Assembly (NCBI GenBank): GCA_030762935.1
Contig: CM060899.1
Location: 62,546,501-62,610,500, forward strand
Direction: 5' to 3'
Source: Hymenopus coronatus
Taxonomy: Eukaryota; Arthropoda; Insecta; Mantodea; Hymenopodidae
DNA length: 64,000 bases
In this document: positions 21,587 to 33,190 of the stretch, piece by piece
Position numbering within the stretch: the stretch's first letter is position 1
Layout: the number at the start of each line of letters is the position of its first letter
Program-made: the position numbers and the translations under genes
Notes under the pieces: generated by a model
Told to the model about the DNA's origin: nothing
What the model saw: the letters and a program-made list of their open reading frames with translations, nothing else
Database searches by the model: none

Positions 21587-21900
21587 ACCATCGCCCTCCG
21601 TAGTGAAATGGTTACCATGCTAACCTTAAAACCTAAGATTGCAGTTGCAAACCTGGTGGAGGGTGATGGATTTTTTTTCAAAAATCCTTAGCATGGCTTC
21701 CTTCAGAAGGGAAGTAAAGCCGGTGGCCCTGTATAATGTCTTTTTTTGCACGTAAAAGAACCCCATACCTTGAAAGAAGAGGATTCCTAAGCAAAATTCG
21801 TCATTTCGCGTATAAAATTTGTGATTTCGTCCTACATCTGTGGGTGCCGAGCTGATCCCCGGTCACCATGTTGCATAGTGGCGAACTCACGAACTAGAAA
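21587..21900 (+). repeat. S1 SINE, old diverged copy
   Basis: TCGCCCTCCGTAGTGAAATGG head, degenerate B box (GTTGCAAACCTGG) and CCTTAGCATGGCTTCCTTC body. The 3' half diverges and no target duplications are visible. Confidence 0.75.
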
Positions 21901-23334
21901 TTGAAATCCGATCATGGAAACATCGAAAAGATGCCGTTTTCTCCGCTTAGGAGACACAGGAATACTGCTATTATTTAGGGAAACCATGAAAAATTAAAAA
22001 CGTTCAGATTGGTGGGCCCATGGGATTTGAACCCAGAACCGCCCAAATGCTGGTATCTATATTTGTGCAACTTTTAAGACAGAACCATTTATCTCCCAAA
22101 TTTAGTAATGATTACGACAAATTAGGAATATTAACCTAAAGACAGATAAGGACACTAATGCAAAGATAAAATCAAACTAACAAATTCTAAATACGAAAGT
22201 AGAAACAAATGAACTTGCTGTTGTTCCAACTACATAATATAATTGTTGGGTGTTTTACATTACATTGCATATTTTACACATTTCTTTACAATGCAAGGGA
22301 TAGAAACGGAAAATTCATTGTTTTACTGAGCAAAACTGCAAATAATTCAGTCACGTGTAACAACATTTCCTGGATCTAAAGCTAAACTTCCTTTTATACA
22401 TTTTCGTTTTTATTTGTTATGGAATAGGTACACATTTTAAAGTCGATGTAAAAAGTTGAATCGTTTTCATTTAAATCACAGAACATCCAACAATCTTTCT
22501 TTATCTCACATTCTATTTTTTTACGATAGGCCTAGATTATAATATAAGTTTTATACATCGTGAAATCACAATATTAAGACTAATTATTTAACACTTGGGC
22601 AGTCTGAGGTAACGTGACATACAATACACTTCATTGGCATAATTACTTGAATAAACTAGATTTATGTTTTGATTTTCCCATTACATATTTTGTTTTACCT
22701 TCTATACACTCAATGGCCATTTTTACATAATTCATCCATATCCATATCTTGAACATGCTTTATAAACATCTATTCAGTACCAAAAGATCTCTATCTCATT
22801 TGGGTATAGTTAGATATAATACAATTAGCAACAAATAAAATAATATATTTACAGTCCTTCGTCCCAAGGTGCAGTAGGCCGAAAGATGTGACGTCACACA
22901 TCATTCTGAGCACGATTTTAAGCCTAGATTTCTTCTCTTTTCGCCGTACGAAGACTTATCTTACAGTCGTTCAACAAAATATTCTGAAGATGGCATATTT
23001 TCTTCACTATTTTAAATGACAGTGCTGTGGTATTGTGTTTAAGGCTATGAGTCCCTTAGGGGTCCCATCTTTTCTAAAATGTTTGCCCAAAATGGCTGAG
23101 GGCACCTGAATTAACATAGAATAACTATGACATGACTCTCATTTTGTATATTTTCATTGGTCAAGTTTACAACAGATGGTGTGAATTAGTCTTTCTGAAA
23201 TCTATCAGATAGTTTTGTGAGACAATATTTTTGTCAATAAAGAATATTTGAGCGACTTAAACTCTATAAACTACGATAACTTTTGTATATGCAGCCCTTT
23301 GTAAACTGTCAAAGGTGTTTAAAAAAAAAAACCT
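21901..23334. other. No gene; a tRNA-like B-box remnant
   Basis: AT-rich. At 22012-22040 the minus strand reads GGTTCTGGGTTCAAATCCCA, a perfect B box with T-arm, but no A box or anticodon arm fits upstream. It is probably a SINE or tRNA remnant. No ORF of note elsewhere. Confidence 0.5.
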
Positions 23335-24142
23335 TCTTATAAAGATTATTCTTCTTTCCACACAATGCTAATCATTAAACATTAGCAGCATGTTCTTATT
23401 ACTTAGTTCCTTGTAAGTAGAAGGTAACTAAGCGAATGCACTGGGCCTACGTGATAGTCAAATGTTTTAAAAGCTGTCGTTATGCGACTGTCATTGCAAA
23501 TCGTTTCTTTGCTTGGCCAGGAGTGGAACAAAAGAAAAACGGACCTTTACAATTGAAACCAATAACAAGGAATATCTTGGAAACGGTTACTTCCACAGCA
23601 AAAAAGTAGATAGCATAAATTGTGTGCTTTGACGAGATCTACATTTTTTGTGTAGTAAGTTTTTATCCATCTCTTATAGATTACTAGTTACGATAAACCC
23701 AGCAAAATTCATCCAGAATAAAGAGGTCTTCAGAGGCTATTCCCAGAAAATTCAAGATATACATTTTATTTGTCAGGTAAATATCTTTAATATGCGATAT
23801 TTTAATCAAAATCGTTAGAGCCATTTTTTAGAAAATCGACATTTTCAAAAAACATTCCATATAAAGGGTAGTTTATGGTGGGGGGGGGGGTTCTTGAAAA
23901 TCTTCGTCTCGTATCCTTGGAAGATACCAAGCCTAAATAACAAGTTTGGTACTTAACGGTCTTTTGTTTTTGAGATATGCTGTCCAAAAGACACACACGG
24001 ACCTTGTTCTAAAAATGCTTTTGTGGACTCAGGGGACCCCAAAACATATATTTCCGGTGAAATCTCGAAATCGAAGTTTTGGATGGAATACAATATGCTC
24101 TCTAGTCACTATGTACATTGTACATGCCAGCTAGAAAAAGTA
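23335..24142 (-). repeat. R1 repeat, minus strand, lacking 3' tip
   Basis: On the minus strand it begins at 24142 with TACTTTTTCTAGCTGGCATGTACAATGTACATAG (subtype with the ATGTACAATGTACAT palindrome), goes through the GTGTGTCTTTTGG block at 23985, and ends at about 23335 near the ATTGTGTGGAAAG stretch. The CATCAGATTTTT tip is missing. Confidence 0.85.
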
Positions 24143-24412
24143 AAAATCTGATATTTTATTCAAATAACTTTACATGTGCTGTGACAAACGATTCTTACAA
24201 AAGCTTATTCTTATGTCTGCTTCATGCTAATCGAGGTAAACATTAACAGAAATGATCTTATTACTTAATTCATTATAAGTAGGGGAAAATAAGAAAGTAT
24301 GTGGGTTAAATCAATAGCGTTTAAATAACATCGAAATTCGTTTCTATTTTCTTGGCCAGGAAGAAAACAAAAGGAAAATAAATAATAAATTCAAGTTTGG
24401 GAGAGTTTAACT
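24143..24412 (-). repeat. R1 repeat, minus strand, 3' fragment
   Basis: Starts AAAATCTGATATTTTATTC, the R1 3' tip inverted, directly against the 5' end of the preceding copy, so the two lie head-to-tail. It covers only the last third of the element and is cut near the plus-strand copy that begins at 24418. Confidence 0.75.
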
Positions 24413-24417
24413 GTTTT

Positions 24418-25230
24418 TACTTTCTCTACACGTACTATGTACATAGTGTATAGAGAAGGTATTACAGTCCATCCAAAAATTCGATACCGAGATTTCACCG
24501 GAAATATATGTTTTAGGGTCCCCTGTATCTAAAAAGAAAAGGTCGTTTGTGTGTCTGTGAACATGATAACTCAAAAACGAAAAGTCGGTAATATTTAAGT
24601 TGGTATTTAAGTTCAGTATCTTCCAGGGTCGCCAAACGAAGATTTTGAGAAAAGTCCCCCCACCACCAACTACCCTTTACATGGATCTTTTTTTCGAAAT
24701 TTTTGAATTTCTCAAAAATGACTCTAACGATTTTGATTAAAATGTCATATATTAAAATATTTACCTGACAAATAAAATGTATATCTTGAATTTTCTAGGA
24801 GTAGCCTCTGAAGACTACTTTATTCTGGATGAATATTCCGGAATTTTGCATAACTGTTAGACCGTAACAGATGGAGAAGAATTTACCACACAAAAACCCT
24901 AGAGCACTTTAAAACACAATTTATGTTATATGCATTTTTTTCATAGAGTTGATCGTTTTTTAGATATTCCTTGTTTTTTGGTTTCAGCTTTAAAAAACTT
25001 GTACTTTTCTCACACAGGACTTTGTCAACTTCTATCCATACAAATAATGGAACATAGCAACCAGCTTTTGACTATCACTTTAACTTATGGTACTACTCCC
25101 TTATTTCGTTTCTACTTACAAGGAAGTTTTTTCTTGATTAGCATGAAGTAAATAGAAACATAAGCAATTTAACAATAGTTTGTGGCATAGGTGTAGAGAA
25201 AGTAATGTAAATGGAACACATTATATTTTT
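24418..25230 (+). repeat. R1 repeat, full length
   Basis: TACTTTCTCTACACG start with palindrome ACTATGTACATAGT, then the GGTCGTTTGTGTGTCTGTG block and body. It ends GTAAATGGAACACATTATATTTTT. 813 bp. Preceded by five T residues (CTGTTTTTAC). Confidence 0.88.
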
Positions 25231-25261
25231 ATAATTTAAACAAATAACAAGGCAAATGGAA

Positions 25262-25550
25262 TAAAAGGCGTGTTTTAACGATATTTATATTTTCTTGTGT
25301 AGTAAGTTATTGTTTACCAGTTATCTAAAAGTCATTCAGAATGAAGAGGGCTTCAGGGGCTGTTCCCAACAAATCCAAAATATGCATTTTATTTGCTGTA
25401 TAAATATCTCTAATATAAGCATTTTAATCAAAATTGTTAGAGCTGTTTTCGAGAAAATAGAAAAGTTTAAAAACTGCTTTATGTAAAGGATAGGGACGAG
25501 GGGATTTTCTCGAAAATCCTCATGTCGCATCCTTGGAAGATCTGAAGCTC
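25262..25550 (-). repeat. R1 repeat, minus strand, internal fragment
   Basis: Covers the segment from the GTTTTAACGATATTTAT end to the CATCCTTGGAAGAT block on the minus strand. Both termini are missing. Confidence 0.75.
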
Positions 25551-25647
25551 TCTTCACTCTACATGGTATTCCCAGAAAATTCAAGATTTCTCACATTTCT
25601 TAGGATATAAAGTGAACATATTGTATTTTAATAGAAGTCACTAGAAT

Positions 25648-26462
25648 ATTACACTCCACTCAAAAATTCGATACCGAGATCTCTTCGGACATATGTTTTA
25701 GGATCGCCTGTATCCAAAAACAAAGAAGCATTTTCAGAAAAAGGTCCATGTGTGTGTCCGTGTGTCTGTGAACACGATAACTCATAAACGAAAAGTCGGT
25801 AAAATACCAAACTTGGTATTTAAGTTTAGTACCTTCAAGGGATGGGACACAAAGATTTTGAGAATCTTTCCCCACACCAGACTACCCTTTACATGGAAAA
25901 TGTTTTTAAAATTTTGACTTTCTCAAAAATGGCTCTTAGAATTTTGATTAAAATATCGTATATTAAAGATATTTACCTTACAAATAAAATGTATATCTTG
26001 AATTTTCTGGGAAGAGCCTATGAAGTCTATTTTATTCTGGATGAATTTTACGGAACTTTGCATAACACCTAAACAGTAAGAGATTATCAAAAACTTAACA
26101 CAAAAAAATGTTGAGGAGTTAAAACACACAATTTAGGTTATATACATTTTTTCATGGAGTTTTTTTGAGATAGTCCTTGTTATTGGTTTCAGTTTTAAAA
26201 TACTGGCTTTTCTCATACAGGAACTTGTCAGCGCCTGTCCATACAAACAAAAGAACTTCAATCACATAGCAACCAGCTTTTGAATATCACTTTAACCTAT
26301 GGTACTCGCTTATTTCGCTTCTACTTACAAGGAAGCAAGTAATAAGACTATTTCTGCTATTTTTTTCTCGATCAGCATTAAGTAAATATAAGCATAAGCT
26401 TTTTAACAATAATTTGTTGCAGAGATGTAGAGAAAGTCATGTGAATGGAACACTTCAGACTT
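25648..26462 (+). repeat. R1 repeat, lacking the 5' palindrome
   Basis: Begins ATTACACTCCACTC (just inside the palindrome) and continues to GTCATGTGAATGGAACACTTCAGA. Body intact. Only about the first 45 bp are missing. Confidence 0.85.
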
Positions 26463-26534
26463 AGAAAATAAACAATATGAAACAAGTTTATAAAAGAATA
26501 GTTTGGAATGGGAGATTATGTGAAAAATGTCGCA

Positions 26535-26706
26535 TCCCTGAGGATAGGCCGCGGCGTGACCGAGTAGTTAGACCATTCACATCTCACCTAAACGTCCCAC
26601 ATGTGAGATTTGTGGTGAACAAAGCGGCGCAGGGGTTCTCTGGTTTCACATTCCATGTATCATTAATGTCATCGCCTGCCAGAAGTATTAAAAGCGGGCG
26701 TTAAAT
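26535..26706 (+). repeat. SINE, family S2, partial
   Basis: GATAGGCCGCGGCGTGACCGAGTAGTTAG is a tRNA-like start. The 3' part (GATTTGTGGTGAACAAAGCG, TTCCATGTATCATTAATGTC, AAAAGCGGGCGTTAAA) matches the S2 copy at 47766-48063, but the B-box region is deleted. Confidence 0.7.
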
Positions 26707-26756
26707 ACTACTAAAAGTCCTTGAAAATGCTCAATTTAAATAATTTATTTACCCAC

Positions 26757-26830
26757 TTTTCGTTTTTGAGTTATGCTGTTCAAAGACACACACAAAGATA
26801 TTTTTATAAATATTTATTTTTCAGGATAAG
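26757..26830 (-). repeat. R1 repeat, small fragment
   Basis: TTTTCGTTTTTGAGTTATGC followed by CAAAGACACACACAAAG is the inverse of the R1 microsatellite block and its following AACTCAAAAACG segment. Only about 75 bp. Confidence 0.6.
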
Positions 26831-26861
26831 GGAAAACACACACAGAAAAAAAGAAAAACAT

Positions 26862-26945
26862 TATCTGAGTAACTCTAACCGAAATTCGAATGCGGGACCA
26901 CTTGAATGTGAAGTTGAAGACATGCTACCCTCACACTATAGTCAT
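26862..26945 (-). repeat. S3 SINE head fragment
   Basis: The minus strand reads GTGTGAGGGTAGCATGTC, then CACATTCAAGTGGTCCC and GCATTCGAATTTCGG, matching the S3 head and B-box region at 2420-2480. Confidence 0.55.
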
Positions 26946-27410
26946 ATTTTAACTTAAACGGACTTCATGTCGCACGACAAGGAATGATACGACGTCGCAT
27001 CATTTTTAGTGCTCTATTGTCGCATGTGTATTGTTGAGAATAACAATGTTGTTAACCTCTCATCCCTCTCGGACTAACAAGCATGTGCCTAGGGGTTAGA
27101 AGCCTGTCGGGGAGCCAACGGCACGGAACCACAAAATGAAGAACTTGGAACGAGTGGTCGGTCTGTAGCCAGGCATGAGCGTGAGGAAGTGGATGATGAT
27201 ATGGCATGAAAGCGACACGGATGATAGGAAAGGTGAGATGTAGCCTTCTCTTCCCCTTTCTCCTCATTTGCACACCTTTGAATGCCGATATACCAGGTAT
27301 TTGATGTGTGCACAGGTGCGTTAAAGGTGTTGCAGAACTCAACGGGGCTATCTGAAATTTAAATCTACCAGTGGAGAACTGGTGGGTTTTAACTTGAAAT
27401 AGGCCCGTTG
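26946..27410. other. No recognisable feature
   Basis: Moderate GC. The 96-codon and 74-codon minus-strand ORFs at 27052-27342 lack domains and overlap each other. Probably non-coding or an unrecognised repeat. Confidence 0.45.
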
Positions 27411-27417
27411 AGTTTTC

Positions 27418-28275
27418 TTTCTTCTCTACGCGTTACTAAGTAAATAGTGTATAGAGAAGGCATTGCACCCAAAAATTTGATATCGAGATTTCACCTGAAA
27501 TACACGTTTTACGGTCCCCTATATCCGAAAAAGGCATTTCGTGTGTGTCCGTGAACACGATAACTCAAAAACAAAAACTCGGTAAAATACTAAACTTGGT
27601 ATTTAAGTTTAGTATCTTCCAGGGATGCGACACGAAGATTTTGAGAAATATCCCTTCACCCCAAATTACCCTTTACACGGAGAACATTTGGACAATTTTG
27701 ATTTTCTCAAAAGTGGCTCTAACTATTTTAATTAAAATACCGTACATTAAATATATTTATATGGCAAATAAAATGTATCTTTTGAATTTTATAGGAATGG
27801 CCTCTAAAGACCTCTTCGTTCTGAATGAATTTTGCTCAATTTTGTGTAACTGGTAAACCGTAAGGGATAAGCAGAAACTTACTACACAAAAAAATGTATA
27901 TCACGTTAAAACACACAATTTATATCATATACTTTTTCTTTCGTGAAATTGACCATTTTTTGAGATATTCCTTGTTATTTATTTCAGCTTTAAAATACTT
28001 AGTTTTCTCGTACGGAAAGTTGTAAACTCCTGGCCCTGCATAGAAACGGATTTCAACCGCATGGCAACCAGCTTTTAAAAGATTTGACTATCGTTTTAGC
28101 CTAGCGTATTCTCTTATTTTCCTTCTACTTACAAGTGAACAAATACTTAAGACAATTTTTGCTAATGTTTATCTCGATTATAATAAAGTAGATAGAAGAA
28201 TATGCTTTATAATAATAATTTGTTACAACGATGTAGAGAAAGTCATGTGAATGAAACACATCAGATGTTTTTTTT
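27418..28275 (+). repeat. R1 repeat, full length
   Basis: Start decayed (TTTCTTCTCTACGCGTTACTAAG) but the palindromic pairing GTGTATAGAGAAGG is present. The short GTGTGTCCGTGAACACG block and body follow, ending GAATGAAACACATCAGATG before a T-run of over 20. Confidence 0.85.
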
Positions 28276-28620
28276 TTTTGTTTTTTTTTTTTTTTTTGGC
28301 TGCGTAATGAAGATCAGAAATTGTAACAATATTTTTAAAATCACAGTTTAAAGTTTTAAAAATATAGTGCCATAGTTAAATGTTTCTTTTTACTACGTGT
28401 TCACTAATTTAGCTAATCAAAGTGTAAATAGAGAATTTAGTACGATTTTTATCCCACAATTGTCACCACAATTTCTTCACAGAGCTGCATACGGATCAGA
28501 TTCCTACCTAATACAGTTTTATGTCACTTTAGGATAATGCATGTGTGAAATTTGATGAAACTTGTGAAAAATATATTTTCAAAATAAAATAATATCAATT
28601 CAAATTTAAAAACATATTTT
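28276..28620. other. AT-rich, nothing seen
   Basis: Begins with a T-rich run, then AT-rich DNA without ORFs or repeat similarity. Confidence 0.5.
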
Positions 28621-29341
28621 TACTTTCTCTATACGCACTATGTGCATAGTGTATAGAGATTTCACCGGAAATATATGTTTTGAGACCCCCTGAATCCAAA
28701 AAAGGCATTTTTAGAAACATTTCCGTGTGTGTGTCTGTCTGTCTGTCTGTGTGTATGTGTGTGTCTGTGGGTAGCATATCTCAAAAACGAAAAGACGTTA
28801 AAAACCAAACTTGATATTTAAGTTCGGTATCCTCCAAGCATGCGACATGAAGATTTTCAAGAAAATCCCCCACCCCAAGTTACCCTTTACATGGAACTTT
28901 TTTCGAAAATTTTTACTATCTAAAAATGGCTCTAACGATTTTGATTAAAATCCCATATATTACAGATATTTATATAGGTACCAAATAAAATTTTCTGGGA
29001 ATCGCCTCTGAAGATCTCTTTATTCTGGATGAATTTTGCTTAGCTGCCAAACGGTAAGAGATAGACAAAAACTTACTGTACAGAAAATGTAGATCACGTT
29101 AAAGCACACAATTTATGTTATATAATTTTTTTTTCGTGGAGTTGATCGTTTTTGAGCTATTCATTGTTTTTGATTTCACCTTTCAAAAACTTACATTTTC
29201 TCATACAGGAATTTGTCAACTCCTGTCCATACAAACAAAGAAACTTCAGTCACATAGCAACCAGCTCGATTAGCATGAAGTAAATAGAAGCATAAGCTTT
29301 TTAACAATAATTTGTTGCAGATATATAGAGAAAGATTTTTT
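28621..29341 (+). repeat. R1 repeat, internal deletions
   Basis: TACTTTCTCTATACGCACTATG start. The palindrome is followed directly by GAGATTTCACCGG, because the GGTATTGCACTCCACC segment is deleted. The microsatellite block is expanded (GTGTGTCTGTCTGTCTGTC). A second deletion removes the GCTTTTGACTATCACTTTAACC segment. The 3' tip is lost after ATATATAGAGAAAG. Confidence 0.85.
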
Positions 29342-30210
29342 TACACTTAGCACATTTGAGCTAAACTAAGATATGGACAGGAGGATGCCTAATGATAAAC
29401 ACGTCCGACTTTAAACTTTCTTGTAAACCTTTCTCTCAGAGTTTTTCCCTAATCAAAATGCTTCACACGATGCAATTTTTTACTAATTTGTTTTTAAATG
29501 TTTATATCACATCTCAAGAGTGCATTTAAGAAAATATAATTTTTCGTAATTATGCTCTAATTTTGAGAAATAAAGTATTAAGTTTTAAAAAAAACTTAAG
29601 ATTTTTTCGAGAGATAAATATTAATTTTTCTACTAAAATCAGTGGTTAATAAAAATATAATACGGTATATCTATTTACATACTTATTTAGTGTAAAACTT
29701 AAATGATTTATGTGAAAATTTTTAAAAATGTATCATATGGCGCAATTTGATCACAAACATAAATTTAGATAGTAGAATTTATTAATTAAACATGCTGCTA
29801 GAAAAGCGGGGAGAATATCCATCTTTGTGTGTTTAATATATGGTACAAATTTTAAAAAGACATCTTATATAGTGTGGTTTTTCCAAATTTCACAGCTGCG
29901 TTACCTTAATACAGTGCTTTTCACTTAAACTGTGGCCGCCGTTCAGTGGTTCGGACCGCCGGCCGCTTCGATCCCGTCTACCGCCGAAAGAGTTACAACT
30001 TTTCCGTAACCGCTTATGTCCTCATATTTATAGTATACTGACAATAAACATATACCCTATGACAAAAGATACTGGGAATGTTTTCATCCTCTATCCACAT
30101 CTTCTCAGAATATTTTCATTCACACTCGAGATAATATCCTTAATTGAGTGAATTTTTAGCTTGGTGTTTTCTTTTAGTTTTTCCAAATATAAGTGTGTTT
30201 AGTGCATACA
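29342..30210. other. AT-rich, no gene
   Basis: Very AT-rich. At 29930-29995 a GC-rich island (GTGGCCGCCGTTCAGTGG, GATCCCGTCTACCGCCG) may be a remnant tRNA-like SINE head. No ORF. Confidence 0.45.
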
Positions 30211-31007
30211 TTTTATCGCTTTATCTACCCCGTACAATGCATTTAGTAGGTAGAGAAGCTATTGAATTTTACCAAAAAATTCGATACCGAGCTTGTACCC
30301 GAAAAAAACATTTCTGGGGACCCATGAATTTAAAAAAGAATTATAAAAACATCTTGTGTGTGTCTGTGAACAGCATAAAGTCGGTTAAGTACCGAACTTG
30401 GTGTATAAGTTCAGAATCTTCCAAGAATGCGGCACGAAAATTTTCAGGAAAATCCCCCCAAACCTTAATTACGCTTAACGTGGAAGGCGTTTCGAATTTT
30501 CAGCTTTTTCTTAAATTGTTCTAATGATTTTGTTTAAAATACCATTATTAAACATATTTATACATCATAAACAAAATTAATATCTTGAATTTTCTGGGAA
30601 TAGCTTCTGAAATCCCTCTTCATTCTGGCTGACTTTCGGGTAACTGACAAACCGTAAGAGATAGACAAAAAGTTACTACAGAAAAAATGTATATCTCGTT
30701 AAAACAAACAATTTATGTAATTTTTTGCGGGATTAACCATTTACGAGATTTTCTCTTGTGTTTGGTTTAAATTTCGCAATATTTATAATTTTCTCAAATG
30801 AGAAGTGTTTTTCACTTTCCTATTTTAATTCTGGTCGTGGAAAAAGAACGAAATTTCAAGGTCATTACATAGGAATTAGTCATAGTCATTTTAAAAGATC
30901 TGACTCGCTTTATTCCCCTTGAATCTATTCGAAAACATGTATTAAACCATTTACTCTAAAGCTTATGTTGATTAGCATGAAGTAGGTAGAAAAATAGGGT
31001 TCTTTTT
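30211..31007 (+). repeat. R1 repeat, outer copy, left part
   Basis: Old copy starting TTTATCGCTTTATCTACCCC (decayed TACTTTCTCTA). It runs through GTGTGTGTCTGTGAACAGC at 30355 and the body to ATTAGCATGAAGTAGGTAGA, where a younger R1 (31008-31866) interrupts it. It resumes at 31867. Confidence 0.8.
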
Positions 31008-31585
31008 TACTTTCTCTAGTCCCGTATGTACAATGTACATAGGGATAGAGAAGTATTGCATTCCACCCAAAAATTCGATACCGAGAATATACCGGAAATA
31101 CATGTTTTAGGACCCCCTGTATCCAAAAAAAGCATTTTCAGAAAAAGGTCCGTGTGTCTGTGAACACGATAACTCAAAAACGAAAATTAGCTAAAATACC
31201 AAACTTGGAATTTAGGTTTAGTATTTTCCAGGGATGCGATACGAAGATTTTGAGAAAAATCCCCCCACCCCTAACTACCCTTTACATAGAACTTTTTTTC
31301 GAAAATTTTGATTTTCTTAAAAATGTCTAACGATTTTGATTAAAATTTCGTATATTAAAGATATTTACCTGACAAATAAAATGTATATCTTGAATTTTCT
31401 GGGAATAGCTTCTAAAGACCTTTTTATTCTCGATGAATTTTGCTTAATTTGGCATAACTAGTAAACCGTAAGAGATAGACAAAAACTTATTATACAAAAA
31501 ATGTAGGTCTTATTAAAATACACAAGTTATATCATATACATTTTTCTCGTGGAGCTTACCGTTTTCGAGGTATTCATTGTTAACC

Positions 31586-31626
<41 letters not shown>

Positions 31627-31866
31627 TTCTACTCCTGGGCAAGAAAAGAAGCGATTTGTAAAGACAATCGCATAATGCAGCTTTTAAAACATTTGACTAT
31701 CGGTTTAGCCTAGTGTATTCGCTTATTTTCTTCCTACTTATACGGAACTAAGTAATAAGAACATTGTGCTAATGAGTACCACGATTAGCAAGGTGCAGAG
31801 AGAAGAAGAATCTTAGTTTGTAGAACAGCTAGAGAAAGTCATGTGAGTGTAACACATCAGATTTTT
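31008..31866 (+). repeat. R1 repeat, full length (859 bp), inserted in older R1
   Basis: TACTTTCTCTAGTCCCGTAT start with the alternative palindrome ATGTACAATGTACAT. Complete body, with a T-run of about 35 at 31590-31624. It ends GTGTAACACATCAGATTTTT. The outer copy continues directly with ATAAGAATAGTTTGTTGCAG, so both ends of the inserted unit are defined here, in a T-run. Confidence 0.92.
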
Positions 31867-31905
31867 ATAAGAATAGTTTGTTGCAGAATAGGTAAAAAAA
31901 ACAAA
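31867..31905 (+). repeat. R1 repeat, outer copy, right part
   Basis: ATAAGAATAGTTTGTTGCAG, the continuation of the copy at 30211-31007 after the nested insertion. The 3' tip is then lost in an A-run. Confidence 0.75.
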
Positions 31906-32112
31906 AAAAAAAAAAAAACATGTCATTTTATTCTGTATGCATTTATTGCGCACCATTTTGAAAAGGAATCTCGTGTAAAAAATTATCCTTCTGTGTTATT
32001 TTGCAACGAATATGCTCATATGCTCATATATGGTTCGCCAGGGAAGAATACTAAGCATGCGTTTCTCTATCATTTCACAAAATCCAGTCACAGAAATTTA
32101 CCTGTTGACCAA

Positions 32113-32250
32113 TGAAAAATAAAGTGTGTGCAACAAACCCCATACATTGTAAGATCTAAAAGAATACTTCAGGCGAGAAATTTCTCAGTTTAATATACTT
32201 CTGGTGTGAATGACAATCTTCTGAAAATGTGTGGATAGAGATGGACAATA
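32113..32250 (+). repeat. Duplicated segment R2, copy 1
   Basis: AAAAATAAAGTGTGTGCAAC, CCCATACATTGTAAGA and GCGAGAAATTTCTCAG align with 35937-36080. Both copies lie just after the 3' end of an R1 element. No coding content. Confidence 0.6.
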
Positions 32251-32317
32251 CTTCCAACATTTCTTCTGATAATGTATTTGCTTATTAGCATTACTATTGG
32301 AACGGCGAGAATTGGCG

Positions 32318-32350
32318 GCTGTAAACAAAGTTTCCGTCTTACTCTATTTT
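32318..32350 (+). mobile_element. Mariner derivative MD, copy 1, left outer arm
   Basis: TGTAAACAAAGTTTCCGTCT and ACTCTATTTT are the inverse of the right arm near 33650-33670. The arm is interrupted at 32351 by an R1 and resumes at 33191 with TCAACATAATTTCC. Confidence 0.7.
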
Positions 32351-33190
32351 TACTTTCTCTATACGTACTATGTACATAGTGTATAGAGAAGGTATTGCAC
32401 TCCACCCAAAATTGGATACCGAGATTTCACCGGAAATATATGTTTTAGGGTCCACTGTATCCAAAAAATTCATTTTCTGAAAAAGGTCCGTGTGTCCGTG
32501 TGACCATGAACACGACAACTCAAAAACGAAAAGTCGGTAAAATGCCAAACTTGGTATTTAAGTTTAGTATGTTCCAGGGTGCGACACGAAGATTTTGAGA
32601 AAAATGCCCCCACCCCAAACTACCCTTTACTTGTAGCTTTTTTTTGAAAATTTTGATTTTCTCAAAAATGGCTCAAACGATTTTGATTAAAATGTCGTAT
32701 ATTAAAGCTATTTACCTGAAAAATAAAAAGTATATTTCGAATTTTCTGGTAATAACCTCTGAAGAGTGCTTTATCCTGGATGAATTTTACGGAAGTTTGA
32801 ATAACTGCTAAACCGTAAGAGATGGACAAAAACTTACTACACGAAAAAGGTACAGCACGTTAAAACACACAATTTATGTTATATACATTTTTTCGTGGGG
32901 TTCGTCGTTTTTTAGATATTCATTGTTTTTAGTTTCAGCTTTAAAAATCCTTGTCAACTCATGTCCATACAAACAAAGCAACTTCAGTCACATAGCAACC
33001 AACTTTTGAGTATGACTTTAACCTATGGTACTCCCTTATTTCACTTCTACTTATAAGGAAGCAAGTAATAAGACTATTTCTGCTAATTTTGTCTCGATTA
33101 GCATGAAGTAAATAGAAGCATAATCCTTCTAACAATAATTTGTTGCAGAGATATAGAGAAATTCATGTGAATGGAACACATTACATTTTT
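32351..33190 (+). repeat. R1 repeat, full length (840 bp), inserted in mariner derivative
   Basis: TACTTTCTCTATACGTACTA start and GGAACACATTACATTTTT end. The flanking mariner-derivative sequence joins up across it (CTCTATTT / TCAACATAAT, compare CTCTATTTCTCAACG at 40967-40981 in the other copy). The element therefore behaves as one mobile unit inserted in a T-rich site. Confidence 0.92.

Noticed and set aside
27052..27342. 96-codon and 74-codon minus-strand ORFs as genes
   Set aside because: No recognisable domain, no splice or promoter context, and overlapping frames of equal quality.
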